From Rotaria macrura (taxonomy: Eukaryota; Rotifera; Eurotatoria; Philodinida; Philodinidae), in NCBI GenBank assembly GCA_900239685.1, contig OENT01000585.1:30018-94017 (forward strand): a stretch of DNA of 64,000 bases, given 5' to 3'. The position numbers were made by a program, and so were the translations under genes. Each line of letters opens with the position of its first letter. Within the stretch, counting starts at the first letter, position 1. Shown piece by piece: positions 1 through 13,185 of this stretch. The notes beneath the pieces are model-generated. The model was not told where the DNA came from. It ran no database searches and saw only the letters and a program-made list of their open reading frames with translations.

Positions 1-1646
1 CGAAACAAAATATACGGATGTAATGGAATCGGGTGATCGATCACGTGCCATGAAACGTTTACGTGTACCACCCTTAGAAGAAAAACAATCGCCCGCCGTT
101 ACATTTCGTGTTGGTGTTTTTGTTGGTAAGATTTATGAAAATGAATTAATAATTAAAATTCTTTTTTTTGTGTCTAGGAATGATTTGTCTCTTAGTACCA
201 ACTGTTATAGCACTTGGTACAAACCTACATGATAGTCAATCAACAAAACCTCTTGCTTGGCGACAAGCATTATTTCTCTATCGTTCAACGTTTCTTATTG
301 TTCTTCATATAGTTCTAGTCGGTATAAATGTCTATGGTTGGTCATCATCAGGTGTTAATCATGTATTGATATTCGAAATAGATCCTCGGAATCATTTAAC
401 ATATCAACAATTCTTAGAAATTGGTACATTTCTATTTGTCCTATGGTTTTTAAGTTTCGTTGGATTTATTCTATCGTCATATTTTGATTTTTTTCCATTT
501 GTACAACCACTCGGATTCGTTGCAATGATCGTTTTGTTTTTATTTAATCCAACGCATACACTATATCATCATGCTCGATTTTGGTTTTTGAAAACATTGG
601 GTCGAATCCTTTGTGCGCCATTCTATCGTGTTGGTTTCGCTGATTTTTGGCTTGCTGATCAGTTGACATCACTTGAATTATTATTTTTTGATATAGAATA
701 TTTTATTTGTTTTTATATTTATGATGTTGGATGGTGGCCTGTTAGCTCTTCGTCGCCTGGGCGTGGATACTTTTGTAATGGTTGGTTACAAGTCGTTTTA
801 CAAACTGTTCTTATGGTTTTACCGTCGTGGTTTCGTTTTGCACAATGTTTAAGACGATATCGAGATACCAAACAAAAATTTCCACATTTAATTAATGCTG
901 GAAAATATGCAAGTGGCTTTTTTGTTATCGGAACAAATGCGGCACGTCGTGCAACAGCTATACATTATATTGACAATCCAGCATCGAATCCATTTCTCTA
1001 TGTTTGGATAATAACATCGTTTATTGGTGCAACGTATAAAATAATATGGGATTTTAAAATGGATTGGGGATTTTTCGATAAAAATGCTGGAGAAAATAAA
1101 TTCTTACGTGATCAAATTGTTTATCCATCGAAATTTTATTATTATGCAGCTATAGTAGAAAATATTATACTTCGTTACATATGGATTGTCAATGTATTCA
1201 TGCAATTTCGTACACGTTCAGCTGAATATGCTGATGTCATTGGATTTATATTTGGTTTAATTGAAATATTTCGACGTTTTCTATGGAATTATTTTCGATT
1301 AGAAAATGAACATTTAAATAACTGTGGAGAATTTCGTGCCGTACGTGATATATCAATTGCACCAATATCGAATACGACTGATTATACTACATTAGAAGAT
1401 ATGATGGATAAAGATCAAGGAATAAAAAATCGTCGTCAAGCAAAACGACATGATTTAATTGAAAAGCTCAATAATCAAAAACTTAACAAGGCTAATGATC
1501 CTAGTGAAACATTTACGATTCATTCAGGTAGAAAATTATCAACAAATTCTAATACTATCAACGAAGAATCAAATAATACACGTTTCGTAATGGTATCATC
1601 AACAATATCGGCCGAGGAACCAGCAGAACAAAATGTTTTTCTTTAA
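1..1646 (+). CDS. XPR1: XPR1/SYG1-family phosphate exporter, C-terminal part (EXS domain)
   Basis: The reading frame is already open at position 2, so the N-terminal part, including the SPX inositol-pyrophosphate sensor of this family, lies outside the window. Two exons are visible: 2-125 and 178-1646, separated by a 52-bp GT-AG intron in phase 1; together they give 530 residues and a TAA stop. The start shows [10 protein letters not shown] and TFRVG, which precede the first membrane helix in XPR1. Several hydrophobic helices follow, then the EXS signature [20 protein letters not shown] at about 1291-1350, and a polar acidic C-tail. The family exports inorganic phosphate across the plasma membrane. 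The C-tail (last ~70 residues) is low-complexity and not recognisable. The next gene, PIG-U, follows on the same strand after 304 bp. Family assignment is confident; the one-to-one gene name is by similarity. Confidence 0.95.
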
Positions 1647-1950
1647 ACGATGATACTGTCGTTCGAGTTTTGTTTTCGCATTTCTATCAATTGTTTGTAT
1701 CTATAGCGATACATTCCAATGATGATTAATGAGCATTTGACATCGTTCTAGTCATACTCATCTAAACAGTGTGTATATAATTTGTATCATAATAAAAATC
1801 TCAACTATTTTTTCATTCGAAACGTTATAGATACCGTTCTTCTCTACACGTATTAAATGAATTTTCGTTTTTTTAATCTTTACATTACAAAAACAAAAAC
1901 AGATTTTTCTTCTTTTTCTAGTTATTAACATTCTTGTTTGCTTTTTGAAG
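1647..1950 (+). other. XPR1-PIGU intergenic spacer
   Basis: This short spacer holds the probable XPR1 poly(A) signal (AATAAA at 1791-1796). It ends in a pyrimidine-rich run closing with AG directly before the PIG-U start codon (AG at 1949-1950). A splice acceptor abutting an ATG suggests either an unseen 5'-UTR intron or spliced-leader trans-splicing, which bdelloid rotifers are known to use. No other feature is seen. Confidence 0.5.
1791..1796 (+). terminator. Poly(A) signal AATAAA for the XPR1-type gene
   Basis: A canonical AATAAA lies 145 bp after the XPR1 stop codon and upstream of the PIG-U start. It is assigned by position only. Confidence 0.5.
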
Positions 1951-4900
1951 ATGCTTGATCGAATTGAATCAACCTATGTTGGTATAGGTCTTGCAATACG
2001 TGTATTTCTTTTTTTTCAAGCAAGAATAAGAAATTATTTCGAAGAAAGTGGAGAATTTGTAACGCCATTAAATTCATGGAAGAGAGGTAGAAGTTATTGT
2101 TTTACATTAATTTATTCTAATTGAACGATGCTTGGTTTTAGTTATTGAAGGAATTTATCTACGAAAACTTAATCTATCACCATTTGTTGGTTCGATTGTA
2201 CATGAAGTATGTTCATTTTTCCAATGTGATACATCATTCATGAGAGTCAGATATACTCTTGATTTTTAATAATGAACAGTACTAACTGATGGATGAGGTA
2301 GCCCTTCTGAGCATATGAAATTCTTCATTGGAGTCAGCGGAGTCACATACGAGATTTTTAAAACAGATGACACGTATCAATCGGTTGGATTTGAAATTAA
2401 AAACTCTTGATATCTGTCAAAACGATGAATATTCCATGAAAATGAATTGAAATAACATGAATTGGAATTTCTTAATAATGTTTGCCGTACACGAAAAAAG
2501 ATATCTTACAATCATCTCTCTTTCCACATACTGGCACACTTTTGAATTAATTAGGAAACTACGCGTCTTTGAAGTAATGAGATCGAATGAATCAGACGTG
2601 TTAGTCGAGTGCCATCTGAAAAGAACTTACGTTTCAGATAGATACTTAAGATTATTTTTTGACTAGGTTCTTCCTATGAAATAGGAAAGCCTTTCTTCAA
2701 ATGGAATTTATTTAATATAAATTTCTAATTGATCCAAGCGATGAATGTCTGGTTTGAATCTTTGTATTTCCTCTATCACTCACCTCTTTCAGGTGCGTGT
2801 ATGGTTTGTTGAGTTAGCGAGTCGTAGAAACTCGTAAGATTTGAATCTGTAAATTAAAATTGATGAAAAGATCCTTCTAACGTGACTCATATCAACCAAA
2901 TATCGAATGATCTGATGTTTACAAGATAGTAATCAGTTTCTTTCTGTCTCATATCATACGTCTAGTTTTCTGAGAACTCCCTCTTTTCATCAATTCTGTT
3001 TGAAAATCTCCCGAAACTAGAAGAAATACAAAATAAATCATGGAAGATGCCGAGAGATCACCATTAGTCGATACATGGACTCTCATCTTTAGGTAAGGAC
3101 CCCAAACAGAAAATTTCATCTCTTTTTGAATCTGGTTGCATAAAAAGATAAATCAGTCGTTCTCTAATGATATTTTGATATGAAGATTCTACTATATAAA
3201 ATCGTAGCGATTGATTCTCTTTTCTTTGCCTTGTTATCTAATGATATTAACTTCGATTAGTATTATTATTTTAAGACACCAGTTTCACTTTTCTTCTATT
3301 CAAAACTACATGCAATTACAAATGGTCATGTTGAAGGTTTATTTATCGTACGTTCGCTTATCTTAATGAATTTCAACTTCACACTATCGTGTGGTTGTTT
3401 TCATTTATTTTTAATAGGCTGCTGACCTTCTAAGTGCTATACTTACTTGCAAAATAGCATATCTAATCTTACAACAACTTGTAAGTTGAAATAATCTATT
3501 CCAAGTATTTTAGAAAGTTTCTATGCATAGTTTAATCAAGAACTGCAAGAAAAATCGACATTTAAAAAAGACAGTCACATACTATGGTTAAGAAAAGAAG
3601 ATATTCAAAAAGGTGCTTATGCTGTTTTACTTTGGTAAGTCAATCAATTGAAATCATTTATCATTGTTGTCAACGATTAAATAGTTCGATGATAAATCCA
3701 TTATCGATTGGTACATGTCTTGCTAAATCAAGTCTTGTTTTTCATAATCTATTACTTACAATGACATTCTATTTCTTTATGACATGTAAGATTAATTTGT
3801 TTGATAAATATTTTTCGTATATGATCTATTTTAGATCAATTATTACCATTTATGATAACACTATGTTTGGCTAGTTCAATATCACTTTATCCAATTGTTT
3901 TAATAGCACCAGCTTTACTTCAGTTTTCAAAACAGGATGCTGTATGTTTGTTTTCTGTCACTTTGAACAACAAGCATCGATTTTATTTTATCATAATTTA
4001 GAATAATCGTTCAATTATTCGATTATGTCTTGTTATAATATTGTTTGTTAGTATTAGTATTGGTATACTTACAATAAATTTTTTTCTTAATCATCAATCA
4101 TGGTCGTTTATTCAATCGACCTATAGTTTTATGTAAGCTTTGTTTGAGAATTTTATTTTCAATATTCATTTGTAAAAATATTTGATTTAATTAGTTTTCA
4201 TGTACCAGATTATACACCAAATATAGGAATATTTTGGTACTTTTTTACTGAAATGTTTGATCATTTTCGTTCATTATTTGTTTGGACATTCCAAATGCAT
4301 GTTCTATTATTGTATTTACTTCCATTTACGATTCGATTAAGGTATGCAATATTTTTTTTCTATCTTTCGGAACATTATTATTTCTATTGAATATTTATTT
4401 AGACATGATCCAATATTTCTCTATTGGCTTTTATGTGCATTGTTTTGTACATTTAAATCTTATCCAGCTTATGGTGATGCAGCATTCTATTTTAATTATT
4501 TACCAATATGGAGTTTTTTGTTTCGATGTAAGTTGAATACATGTATATATATATATATTGCTAAGTTCATTATAAGATTAAAATGTGGATTATTACTGCT
4601 CTAAAGAAAATCTTTTATCTCACTATTCGCTTGATTAGAAAGAAATTTATGTCAAGGACTACTTACTTTTTATTCTTGCTTCGTTTGAAAGATTACGTAA
4701 TTCAATCGGAGCTTGTTGTCTCCGATTCATTTGTTTAAATGCAATGACCAGTAAGATGAGTGATTAGAGATGGATTGAGAAAGCTCTCATAAGTACTGAT
4801 ATGCATGACATCAAATTTTTTCGATATATATCAAGATCTGTACATTTGAGAATCTTCGTACTAGATAAGGATGAGAAAAGCTGAATTTTACCGTTTTGGT

Positions 4901-7134
4901 TGATAGTGAGATGATTACAACAAAGTTCTCTACTCTGTACTATGTGTTGACCTGCCCTCGTAAGTTGGAATGCGTCTCTAGTTTGAAGTAGATAGACATC
5001 ACGGGGTACGATGTTTTACATTGCTTAATAAATAACAATTGCGAGGATTTATGAAGATGATGACATTACTTAATATTCATACTCAAAGACGAAACGTTAT
5101 TGTCGAGATTCAAGTTCGATCTTGATCGCAAAGGAATTAGAAGTGAATGTATCGAAAAGGTTTTAGAGTAACCTATGAAAATCCTCCGAAAATTCAAATA
5201 AATACCTGAAAATTTGAAACGTAGTACACATACGGCAAAGAAAAAATTAATATTTAGAAACATTGGAACTTGACTTCGATCAAGTCCAATGAGTTACCAT
5301 AATTACCTACATACTTGAATTAGCGTATGAGAAATCATCTAAATAATAGTCAATCTTGCTTGATTGGATAGTCGGATAAGGTGAGACCTCACTGTTAGAT
5401 TCGAACTCTAAATTACAGCTTTGATTCATTGCATAGAATTTGTATAGAATAGGCCTCCAACTGTGAAGTATTTTAGTGTTTTTTTCGAGTAGAATTTATT
5501 CATTGTTTTTTGTAAACTAATCTTATAATATGAACTTCTCAAAATCAAAGCAATACATTGTGGTAAAATCGATCGTTTGTCTTATGATTTGGAATGAGTT
5601 GCACATTGTTTGAGTTTCATCGACGTTAGAATACGATCACTTATTGTAGAAGAGAATTTTCTACGAAAAACGACGGAATCCATGTCTTTCAGTCAAGAAA
5701 TGCATCGCATCACTGTCTGATTAAAATAACATCAGACATAGTAGCATGTGTTGTTTAGACTAGTTCTAAATAGAAGAAAATCAATAAAAATCACTCACTA
5801 TTATCGATTTCGCTCTGTTTTAAAAAACAAGAAAATATAATCTCAGATAGCGGAAAACCTTTAAAAAATGGTCGGGAGGAGGGGTAGGTCAGAACGTGTT
5901 GTAGATCTGCATTCTTTGTTAAATTTGCTCACCGGAATTTTCACCACTCCACTTCAACATTCATGTTGGATTCTGTTTTGCATATAATAGAATAAAAACC
6001 AAAATCCAATGGAATGATATATTAATTACATTTATCGTTATTGTTCTTGTTTAGATGTACGGCATAGTCTTATTATTATATGTATGGTTCTTGTAGCCAT
6101 TTTAATGGCACCAATAACATGGTATCTATGGATTTATACAGGCAGTGCTAATGCTAATTTTTACTTTGCAATGACAATGGTTTTCAATGTTGCACAGGTA
6201 TTACAGCAACAAAAAATCCTATGCGAAAATCTAATTAATTTCACTTGAGCAAACACTCTCCCATGTGTTAATCGTTTCAGCGAGACCTTTAAGTTCATGA
6301 GAACAAGACGATCCAATCAGACTTGATTACTTATACCTACTAATACAAATCACAGGCTCTTGGTGGGAAAGGAAAGCTGCTATCTTCCTACATCCTCATA
6401 CAATATCAGTGAGTCTGCGAGCATTTTTCTTGCATTTAGGCTTCTGGCAAATCCAACAGATAACACATAGGCTAGATTATCTATCGACTCTGTGGCAAAG
6501 AGGTCATGATGTATCTCGTAGGGGAAAGCTTTTTGAAGTCGAAAGTTGAATGAAGTACTTAATCCTGAATACATTTAAGAAATTAACCTGGAATTATGTC
6601 AACAACTTTGATGAAAATGACTGCCAGTAAAAATTTTTGACGAGCGTCTATCAACAACTAATAGTCTTCTCATTATCAAAAACAATCGAGAGCATTGAAC
6701 TGAACGAAGTTGTTTTTACTAACAATCATAAGCAGATGTATACGAAAAGAGATAGAGAGAGACAATGTTTAGAGACCTTCTTATATTAGTGGGACATGAT
6801 CAATGAACACGAAAATTTTGACTAGGTATTTTTGTGTATACCGATCATCCTATGAATGATAATCAGGAGAAATATCAGTTTTGTTACAATTAGAAGTGCT
6901 AACGTGTATAATTTAAATCGAATTTTTCTTACTCAAGACGGTCAAATACTATGGTCATATGCAGTCTAATATTGTTCTGGGTTTCACTTATACTTCCTAT
7001 TTGAATAAATATTTTTTTAGACCTTTCTTGTCTCTGATCTACTTTATGCTTATTTAAAACGGAAATTCTTTCTCAAAAATGGTATTACCATTCCACAATT
7101 CAACGGCGCTGAAGGTCAATTAGAATTTCACTGA
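1951..7134 (+). CDS. PIGU: PIG-U, GPI transamidase complex subunit (12 exons)
   Basis: PIG-U is a polytopic ER membrane subunit of the GPI transamidase, which transfers preformed GPI anchors onto proteins. I traced twelve exons with GT-AG borders and consistent phases: 1951-2086, 2142-2206, 3276-3347, 3418-3480, 3531-3634, 3685-3785, 3835-3941, 4002-4132, 4195-4341, 4403-4527, 6055-6197 and 7021-7134. The spliced length is 1308 nt, 435 residues plus TGA, matching the usual length of the family. Landmarks are TPLNSWKR near the N-terminus, INPLSI, PDYTPNIGIFWYFFTEMF, RHDPIF, FKSYPAYGDAAFY and WIYTGSANANFY, all in the expected order. The ATG at 1951 is the only start giving the expected N-terminus. 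Eight introns are 49-70 bp, but introns 2, 10 and 11 are 1069, 1527 and 823 bp, unlike the rest. No coding content is seen inside the long introns. Confidence 0.95.
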
Positions 7135-10100
7135 ATTCTTTGAACACATACGTGGACAAAACAAAATAATTACATGCTTCTATTTCTATGCTACATTATA
7201 CATACATTCGTTAATTCTTTGTAGACACAAAAAAACTCAATATGTACTAATGTTTTCGTTTCTTTATGTTTTTTTTTTCTATCAAATAAAATTGAATCTT
7301 GCAAACAGGATGTATTACACGTGCACACATGTCTAAAATATGGAGATTTTCAACAAACTTTATACCATTAAATAATAGCAAAATTTTTCATTGTTATTAG
7401 AGTTCATAAGAGAAACGGAAAATTCAAATATTGAATTTAGAGTGTTAGATAGTTAGTAGGATAGTAAATCCGGAGGAAAAGATTTCATTGGAATACTTGA
7501 AAATGAATTAAAATACTCGAGTACAGTTTCATGCAATAGCAGTACGATGTCATTGATATCTGAAATAGTTTGAACTCAAAAAAATTGCTCAAATGGCTTA
7601 GAATCGTTCTTAGATGCTTGTTGATTTCTCTATTCAATCGAAATATTTAGAGTATAATTTCAGAATAATCAGATGTTCATCTGTTTTGCCAAGTTTCGCT
7701 ACCATAGCCTAGTGTACATAACATGGTAAAAAACAGGAAAATCGCAAGTTTTATCATAATAATGTAGTATGTTTTTGTTTTCTAAAGATAATTTCTGTTT
7801 CAATAGAATCATATAATCGACATTCGTTACGAACAGAAATATCAAAATGAAGTGAAATCCTTCACTATCAGATACTAAAGACCTGTATATTTATCATAAA
7901 TAATGTTAAATGTGCAAGCGACTTTTCATTGGACAATTACGAAACGTAACTGATTTATAACAAACTGATTTGGATATACGTAACTGTTATTTTGTTGGGA
8001 AAAATAAAAAAATTGAAGGTGAACAATGTTTACTTATAGTGAATAAAATCAAAACCTATTCATGGTAGAATAGTAATTTCAAATGCTATATAGAGTGACC
8101 GAAACGTAACACTTCACGTTGTTCTATGCAGCACATATTGAAACCATTTTTCTCTACGATGAATGATTCATAATTTTCATATAAAAAGGTAAAAAGAAAG
8201 AATTTGTTGAACTAATCATTCCATCAGTTATTGGTATTCGCTGGTAAAAATTCCAATTTACATTAAATAGATTGAATAGTACCCACACCCAATTTATTAA
8301 GACTTTAGATAAATAGAAATATAAAGCAATAACTGTAAGAGGACTTCATTTGAGATTAGAAGGATGATAGAAATCAACCACGCCACTTGATATTCACCGG
8401 TGATCAAAACGTTCGACTGAAGAGCGACTTGTATTTCAATAAATCATATGAAATGTCTTAAAAAGTTCATTGTCACAAAAGTCATACTTTTCGGTTTCAT
8501 CGTTGTTCGTTTTTAAAAGAATAATAAGCCTCGAAGTTACTGGTAAGTGATGAAGAAAAACGGAGTTCTTCAATAAATTGATCAGTCAAGTCATAATAAT
8601 AATGGTTTCTCATCTTCTCCTAAAATACTTCAGTAACCTTTGACAGAGTAGTTCAGAAAGGTGCGCAGTCATTGCACTCAAATGTAATCATTTCTTACTA
8701 TCTGATCACTATCAACAAAATCCAATCGTTGGTATTGATCAGCATCAAGATTTTCTTAGTACGCAGCAGTAACTTATTAAGAAATGTCTTGAAAAAATAT
8801 ATCATTCAAGTAACAATAGCATGAATGAATATTCAGCCTATTCTCAAATTATCATCTAGTACCAATGAAATAGTAGCTTCTGCAGAAACATTAGTATCCT
8901 CGTTTACAGGTACAAACCAACTGAAAAACATGTAAAAGAAGTGAAAATTAAATAGTATGTGTTTGACAACAATAATCGACTTTTCAACATGTTGTTATGT
9001 GATCAAAATTTCTTTCAGTATTTGGTAAATCAAATCATATTGTCATTGTCGATTGTTCCAGCTTCTTCCAGATCGGCTGGATCTTATTTGACCGTGAAAT
9101 TTTCAGTGAGTTCATAATTCGAATAGATATTTTTAAATGCATTTTGCTGTCTTTGTATTCTTCTATTGAAATCTGGTACAGTTTCTCTAATGTGGATCTG
9201 GTTAGTAATGGGTCTGTCAAAAAACAATAATACCCAATGACTAGAAATCGGTTTATCTACTTCGACGACAAGTCTTATTTGACAAAATTTCGATCTGCTC
9301 GACAGAAATCGTTCGAGTAGGTATCGGCTGTCGATCGAAATGACGAATCTTCGTCTCTCCGAACCTGTCGAAAAGTGAATGTTCAAGTGTTCGATCTAGA
9401 ATCGCACACTCATGGGAAGCTTAAATTGACTGATCGAATGACTACTTTGGATTTCATGTAACTGATGATCTCTTATCAATTTTCCCTTCGCTATTCTTGA
9501 TCTGTGTTGTTCCTATGAAACTCTTCTTCAATTTTAAAGAACATTAAAACGATTTATATTTAAATTGTTTAAATTTCAGATTTCAATTTGTCTTTTTTTT
9601 TTGAAACTCATTTTAAGTTCGTGAGTAGTCACGGCGATGTTTCTAAAAGTGACACTCTCTCTTTATTTTACTAAATCAAGCAAAGTAACTACCTTTTCGT
9701 TTTCGGTAAAGTGAAGCAAATATTAATATTCAATTTCCCGAAAGAAAAATAATACGAAACGACATAGTGTCAGTTGAATTAAAAAATTTTAATTTAACTT
9801 TTAACAATGTCATTCAACATCCCATACTCATAATAACAATACACTATCATCAATTTTTATTTTTACACTACAAAATCACTATTAAATAGTAGGTATAGAA
9901 GTTCATTTTGATTTCGTGTTAACTTTTCATAGTAAAATAACGATGAAATATCAGATCTAGATGTATTGTTGTTGGACAGAATGTTTCGTAACGAGTACTG
10001 AGAGTTGAACTTAATTGTGTTATTCATAGTGTGGCAAAGTAAGAAATTACCGACGTTTCAATTCTAGTGACTAGTGTAATCAATGGAATTTGTACGTATT

Positions 10101-12012
10101 ATTAAAAATATATACATCTTGGGATTGAAATAGAAACTGACAAGTTTCTGAGGGTCATAAAGTTAAACCCACGATCTAACTATTCATTTTATAAACATTT
10201 TTATTGTGAATCATTTGTAAATTTTTTTGATTTTTATGATAATAAAATGAAAATCTCAATCGATGTCGTTTCTTTTTCCGCGACAAATACCATGTGTTTA
10301 TACATAAGTAAGTCATCGGTCGATTCCCATAGAATACATAGACTGTAAAAATACAGCGTTGAGAGTTTCTTTCAACATCAATTACATCGATCCCAACATA
10401 TTTCAGTGGTGAGATATTAACAACAACAACAAAAAACACTTCCGAACATGTGTATAGCTTCATATCTACCTATGACACATATCTTTCAGATTCTTTCATG
10501 GTCAATGCAATTCACTCAGTAAACTTTGATGTCTACAACATTCATTTATCTGTAAAGACTAAATTTTTTGCATAAAACTTGATTTAAAATGAACCAGTAA
10601 ATTATTAAATACGCATCAAAGAGTTGAACTGTCTTTGAAGTTCAAGTTCGAATGAAGAAAGTAAATGCACTTTGTTTTGTTAAGAAATATGACGAAACGT
10701 CGAATTTTCGAAAAGATGTGTTTCAATTGAGAAGAAAAATTATCATGTTCATCAATTTTTATCTTTTTATCACCTCATTAGAACACATAATCTAGTTCAA
10801 TGATAATTCAATCTCTTGTTTTTATTTCAATTTGAATGAATTAACTGGGAAAATATGGATTAGTATCGTTCTGCTTTAGTAACTATGACGTAATCGCATG
10901 ATGATAGCCATACTCGGAAATGTTTCATTCTTCTTTTTTGTTTACTCATGACAAATATGAACGCATACAGTCATAGTTATGATGAATATAAAGTCACGCT
11001 TTTCACGTGCAATAAAAATTTATTCAACAAGTATAATTTTTTGCTTTTTTTCCAATTCTCTGCATCTAACTCTCTTGTGAATGTATTGCTGTTGTTATGT
11101 GTAGTTTATTTGCAATAGAGTGAATGTTTGAAGAGATTTTTTAAAAGGACGAAGAAAAGTCGGCGACAAAGCAGAGAGAAATGAAGAAGAAAGCGTTGTT
11201 TAATTGTAACTGTGAAAATAAGTCATCGGTATAAGATGAATAAACACTGGCAGACGTAAATTATTCCCATCAACAACAACATATTATTGAAGCTATTCAA
11301 CACTGTCACAAGTTAAGTATTTAGAATATCTGAAAAGTAATTACAAGTAAATTTTATTGTGAATCAATTCACTTTGACCTAGATTGACGAAGAAAATATA
11401 TTCATACAGACACCTGTCGTTATGAACGTACTTTTAGAAATGAGTCAGACGAACACTAGGGATGAATCAATATGTAATATAGTGAGCTCTTTTACAGATT
11501 GAATATTTTCGTACTAACTCGACTACTCTGTTTACAAAGAAAAGCCGATTTCAAGTATGCTGCACTTGACCTCATAAATTGAGTTTGCAAGTGTAATGTT
11601 ATTGCTTTTTTTATAACAGAGAATTTTTCCAGACATTTGCAAGGTCCCATTATTGTTTCTATGATCGATTTCATTTTTTCCTATTGTATTCAACATGCTA
11701 TTTCTAAATATTAGATCGTGATTAAGTACATCAAAGGATGAATTCTTCGCCTGGAGGATATTATATGTTGAACTATTTAAATTTCACCAACGATATGACA
11801 TTTAAAAAGCATAGAATATTGATAAAAATTAAAGAAACTAAAACCGATTCGAACGTTTAACTTATATTTTAAAACTTTTCGTTAACTACTATTTATTTCA
11901 TCATTCAAAATATGAGGGTGTGGGTGTAGTTTCCCTTGTTAATATGTTTCTTGTTTTCTCCTCGCGAATATCAACATCCAGCCACAGCTAAAGTTAAGAA
12001 AATCTTCCAACA
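7135..12012. other. Gene-poor AT-rich spacer between PIG-U and arrestin
   Basis: A possible PIG-U poly(A) signal (AATAAA, 7285-7290) lies about 150 bp after the stop. The rest is AT-rich sequence without a convincing gene. The only open frame that reads like protein is on the minus strand at 9084-9386 and is listed separately. I found no tandem array or clear paired inverted termini here. Confidence 0.5.
9084..9386 (-). CDS. Uncertain open frame of about 100 codons, possible exon or remnant
   Basis: The minus-strand frame runs 100 codons to a stop and its composition is more protein-like (many charged residues, SRSKFCQIRLVVEVDKP) and less AT-rich than its surroundings. It uses a non-ATG first codon in this reading and no upstream exon was found. 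No family is recognised. It may be a remnant of a lost gene or a chance frame. Confidence 0.2.
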   Translation of the reverse strand: MNIHFSTGSERRRFVISIDSRYLLERFLSSRSKFCQIRLVVEVDKPISSHWVLLFFDRPITNQIHIRETVPDFNRRIQRQQNAFKNIYSNYELTENFTVK

Positions 12013-12111
12013 CCAAAGGAGACGAACATTTGGAAAAACATGTTTAATCATTCAATCCGAAACCCCAATTGAATGTTTGAACGCGTTTTTCCAAATGTTT
12101 GTCTGCATGGG
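12013..12111. mobile_element. Short decayed copy of the CCCAAGCAGACAAAC inverted-repeat element
   Basis: The left end reads GACGAACATTTGGAAAAACA and the right end contains TTTTTCCAAATGTTTGTCTGC, so the two ends are inverted. The same terminal sequence occurs at 21143-21445 and 63853-64000. The interior AATC...GAAACCCCAATTGAATG is a diverged version of the CAATCGGGAACGCCGATTG core of the longer copies. It sits 70 bp before the arrestin start codon, within the presumed promoter or 5' leader. Confidence 0.6.
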
Positions 12112-12180
12112 AATACAAGCGTACGTGCAATTAATAGCCTTGAGGTGCATCCAAACAAGTTTCTATTATTTACATTCTAG

Positions 12181-13185
12181 ATGGGTAATGAAAACTCAAA
12201 AATTAGCATTGTACTTCATAGTCAAGTGTATTTTACAGATCAATGTGTAACTGGCAACCTTCATTTAAATGTAGCAGCCAATGAGAAGTGCTCCAATATC
12301 AAATTAATATCTGTGATGGTCAAGGGAAGACTTGAACATAAACCTCAAAACGACCAAAATCCTCCTTGGAATATATTTGATTCAACGAAAAGTGTTGTAG
12401 CATTTCCAAAAGAGTCTGAAAAAAATTTGACTTTTACGGAAGGTCATTATTTATGGCCATTTTCAATTCCTTTAAAAGAATATCTTCCACCTTCGTGCAT
12501 TACACCGGATGAAGATCTTTCCTATTATATCGAAGTCATTTTTGAGAGATCATTGCTTCGACGTAATATATGCCATTTATATGCCATTACAATTTGTCCA
12601 CATGTTATACTACAAGATATTCCAACCACTTTAATGTTTAGTGATCATAAAGAGAACGGCGAGGATATAAAATTAAATGGAACACTAGAAAAATCTAGCT
12701 TCGCACCAGGTGAAACAATGAAATGTAAATTAGAGATATTTAATACGAAACGTTTACTGGTAAAAGCTGTTGTCATTTCTGTATTTCACACATGTTCAAT
12801 ACAACCTAGTAGCTTGCATTTTCTTCGATCATACAAAAATTCACAATGTATTATTGAACAAAACATTCCAACCATTGATGGCACGCGTGAAGAAATGATT
12901 TCAGAATGGATTGACATTAAATTACCCTTGGTTTATATGCCACCATCATTCCAATATTGGTCCGTGGTAAGTGGCCGTCTTCAAACTACCGTAACACGCA
13001 CAATCAACATTAATTACACTCTTAAAATCGAAATGAAAATTGAAGGTACCTTATCAGACATGAGTGTCACAGTACCAATAACAGTTGGCACGGCAACACA
13101 TGTCGTTGGACAAGATAACCTGTTACCGTCGATATCGTATCCAAGTCCAACGGATAATACTAATATTTGTGACGATAGCCAATAA
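12181..13185 (+). CDS. Alpha-arrestin (arrestin-domain-containing protein), single exon
   Basis: The frame encodes 334 residues ending in TAA. The N-terminal half begins with a beta-strand-rich segment typical of Arrestin_N (SISIVLHSQVYFTDQCVTG-like: short strand, then a turn and G-x-L), followed by HYLWPFSIPLKEYLPPS, the conserved WPFSI/LP..PS patch of alpha-arrestins. The C-terminal half begins about residue 155 with LNGTLEKSSFAPGETM, the Arrestin_C start with its GE motif, and ends in a polar tail. Alpha-arrestins are cytosolic adaptors for trafficking and ubiquitination of membrane proteins; no PPxY ubiquitin-ligase motif is seen in the short tail, so that link is not supported here. A pyrimidine-rich acceptor (ATTCTAG) ends exactly at the ATG, suggesting a spliced leader or a 5'-UTR intron. 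Family call is confident, the subtype is not. Confidence 0.85.
   Translation: MGNENSKISIVLHSQVYFTDQCVTGNLHLNVAANEKCSNIKLISVMVKGRLEHKPQNDQNPPWNIFDSTKSVVAFPKESEKNLTFTEGHYLWPFSIPLKEYLPPSCITPDEDLSYYIEVIFERSLLRRNICHLYAITICPHVILQDIPTTLMFSDHKENGEDIKLNGTLEKSSFAPGETMKCKLEIFNTKRLLVKAVVISVFHTCSIQPSSLHFLRSYKNSQCIIEQNIPTIDGTREEMISEWIDIKLPLVYMPPSFQYWSVVSGRLQTTVTRTININYTLKIEMKIEGTLSDMSVTVPITVGTATHVVGQDNLLPSISYPSPTDNTNICDDSQ

Noticed and set aside
1-22. Treating the ATG at 23 as the start of the XPR1-type protein
   Set aside because: The frame is open and protein-like upstream to position 2, and the family has a long N-terminal domain, so the true start is outside the window.
10176-10463. 95-codon minus-strand frame
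   Set aside because: Composition is what AT-rich random DNA gives (poly-Val, Tyr, Lys runs); no splice context.
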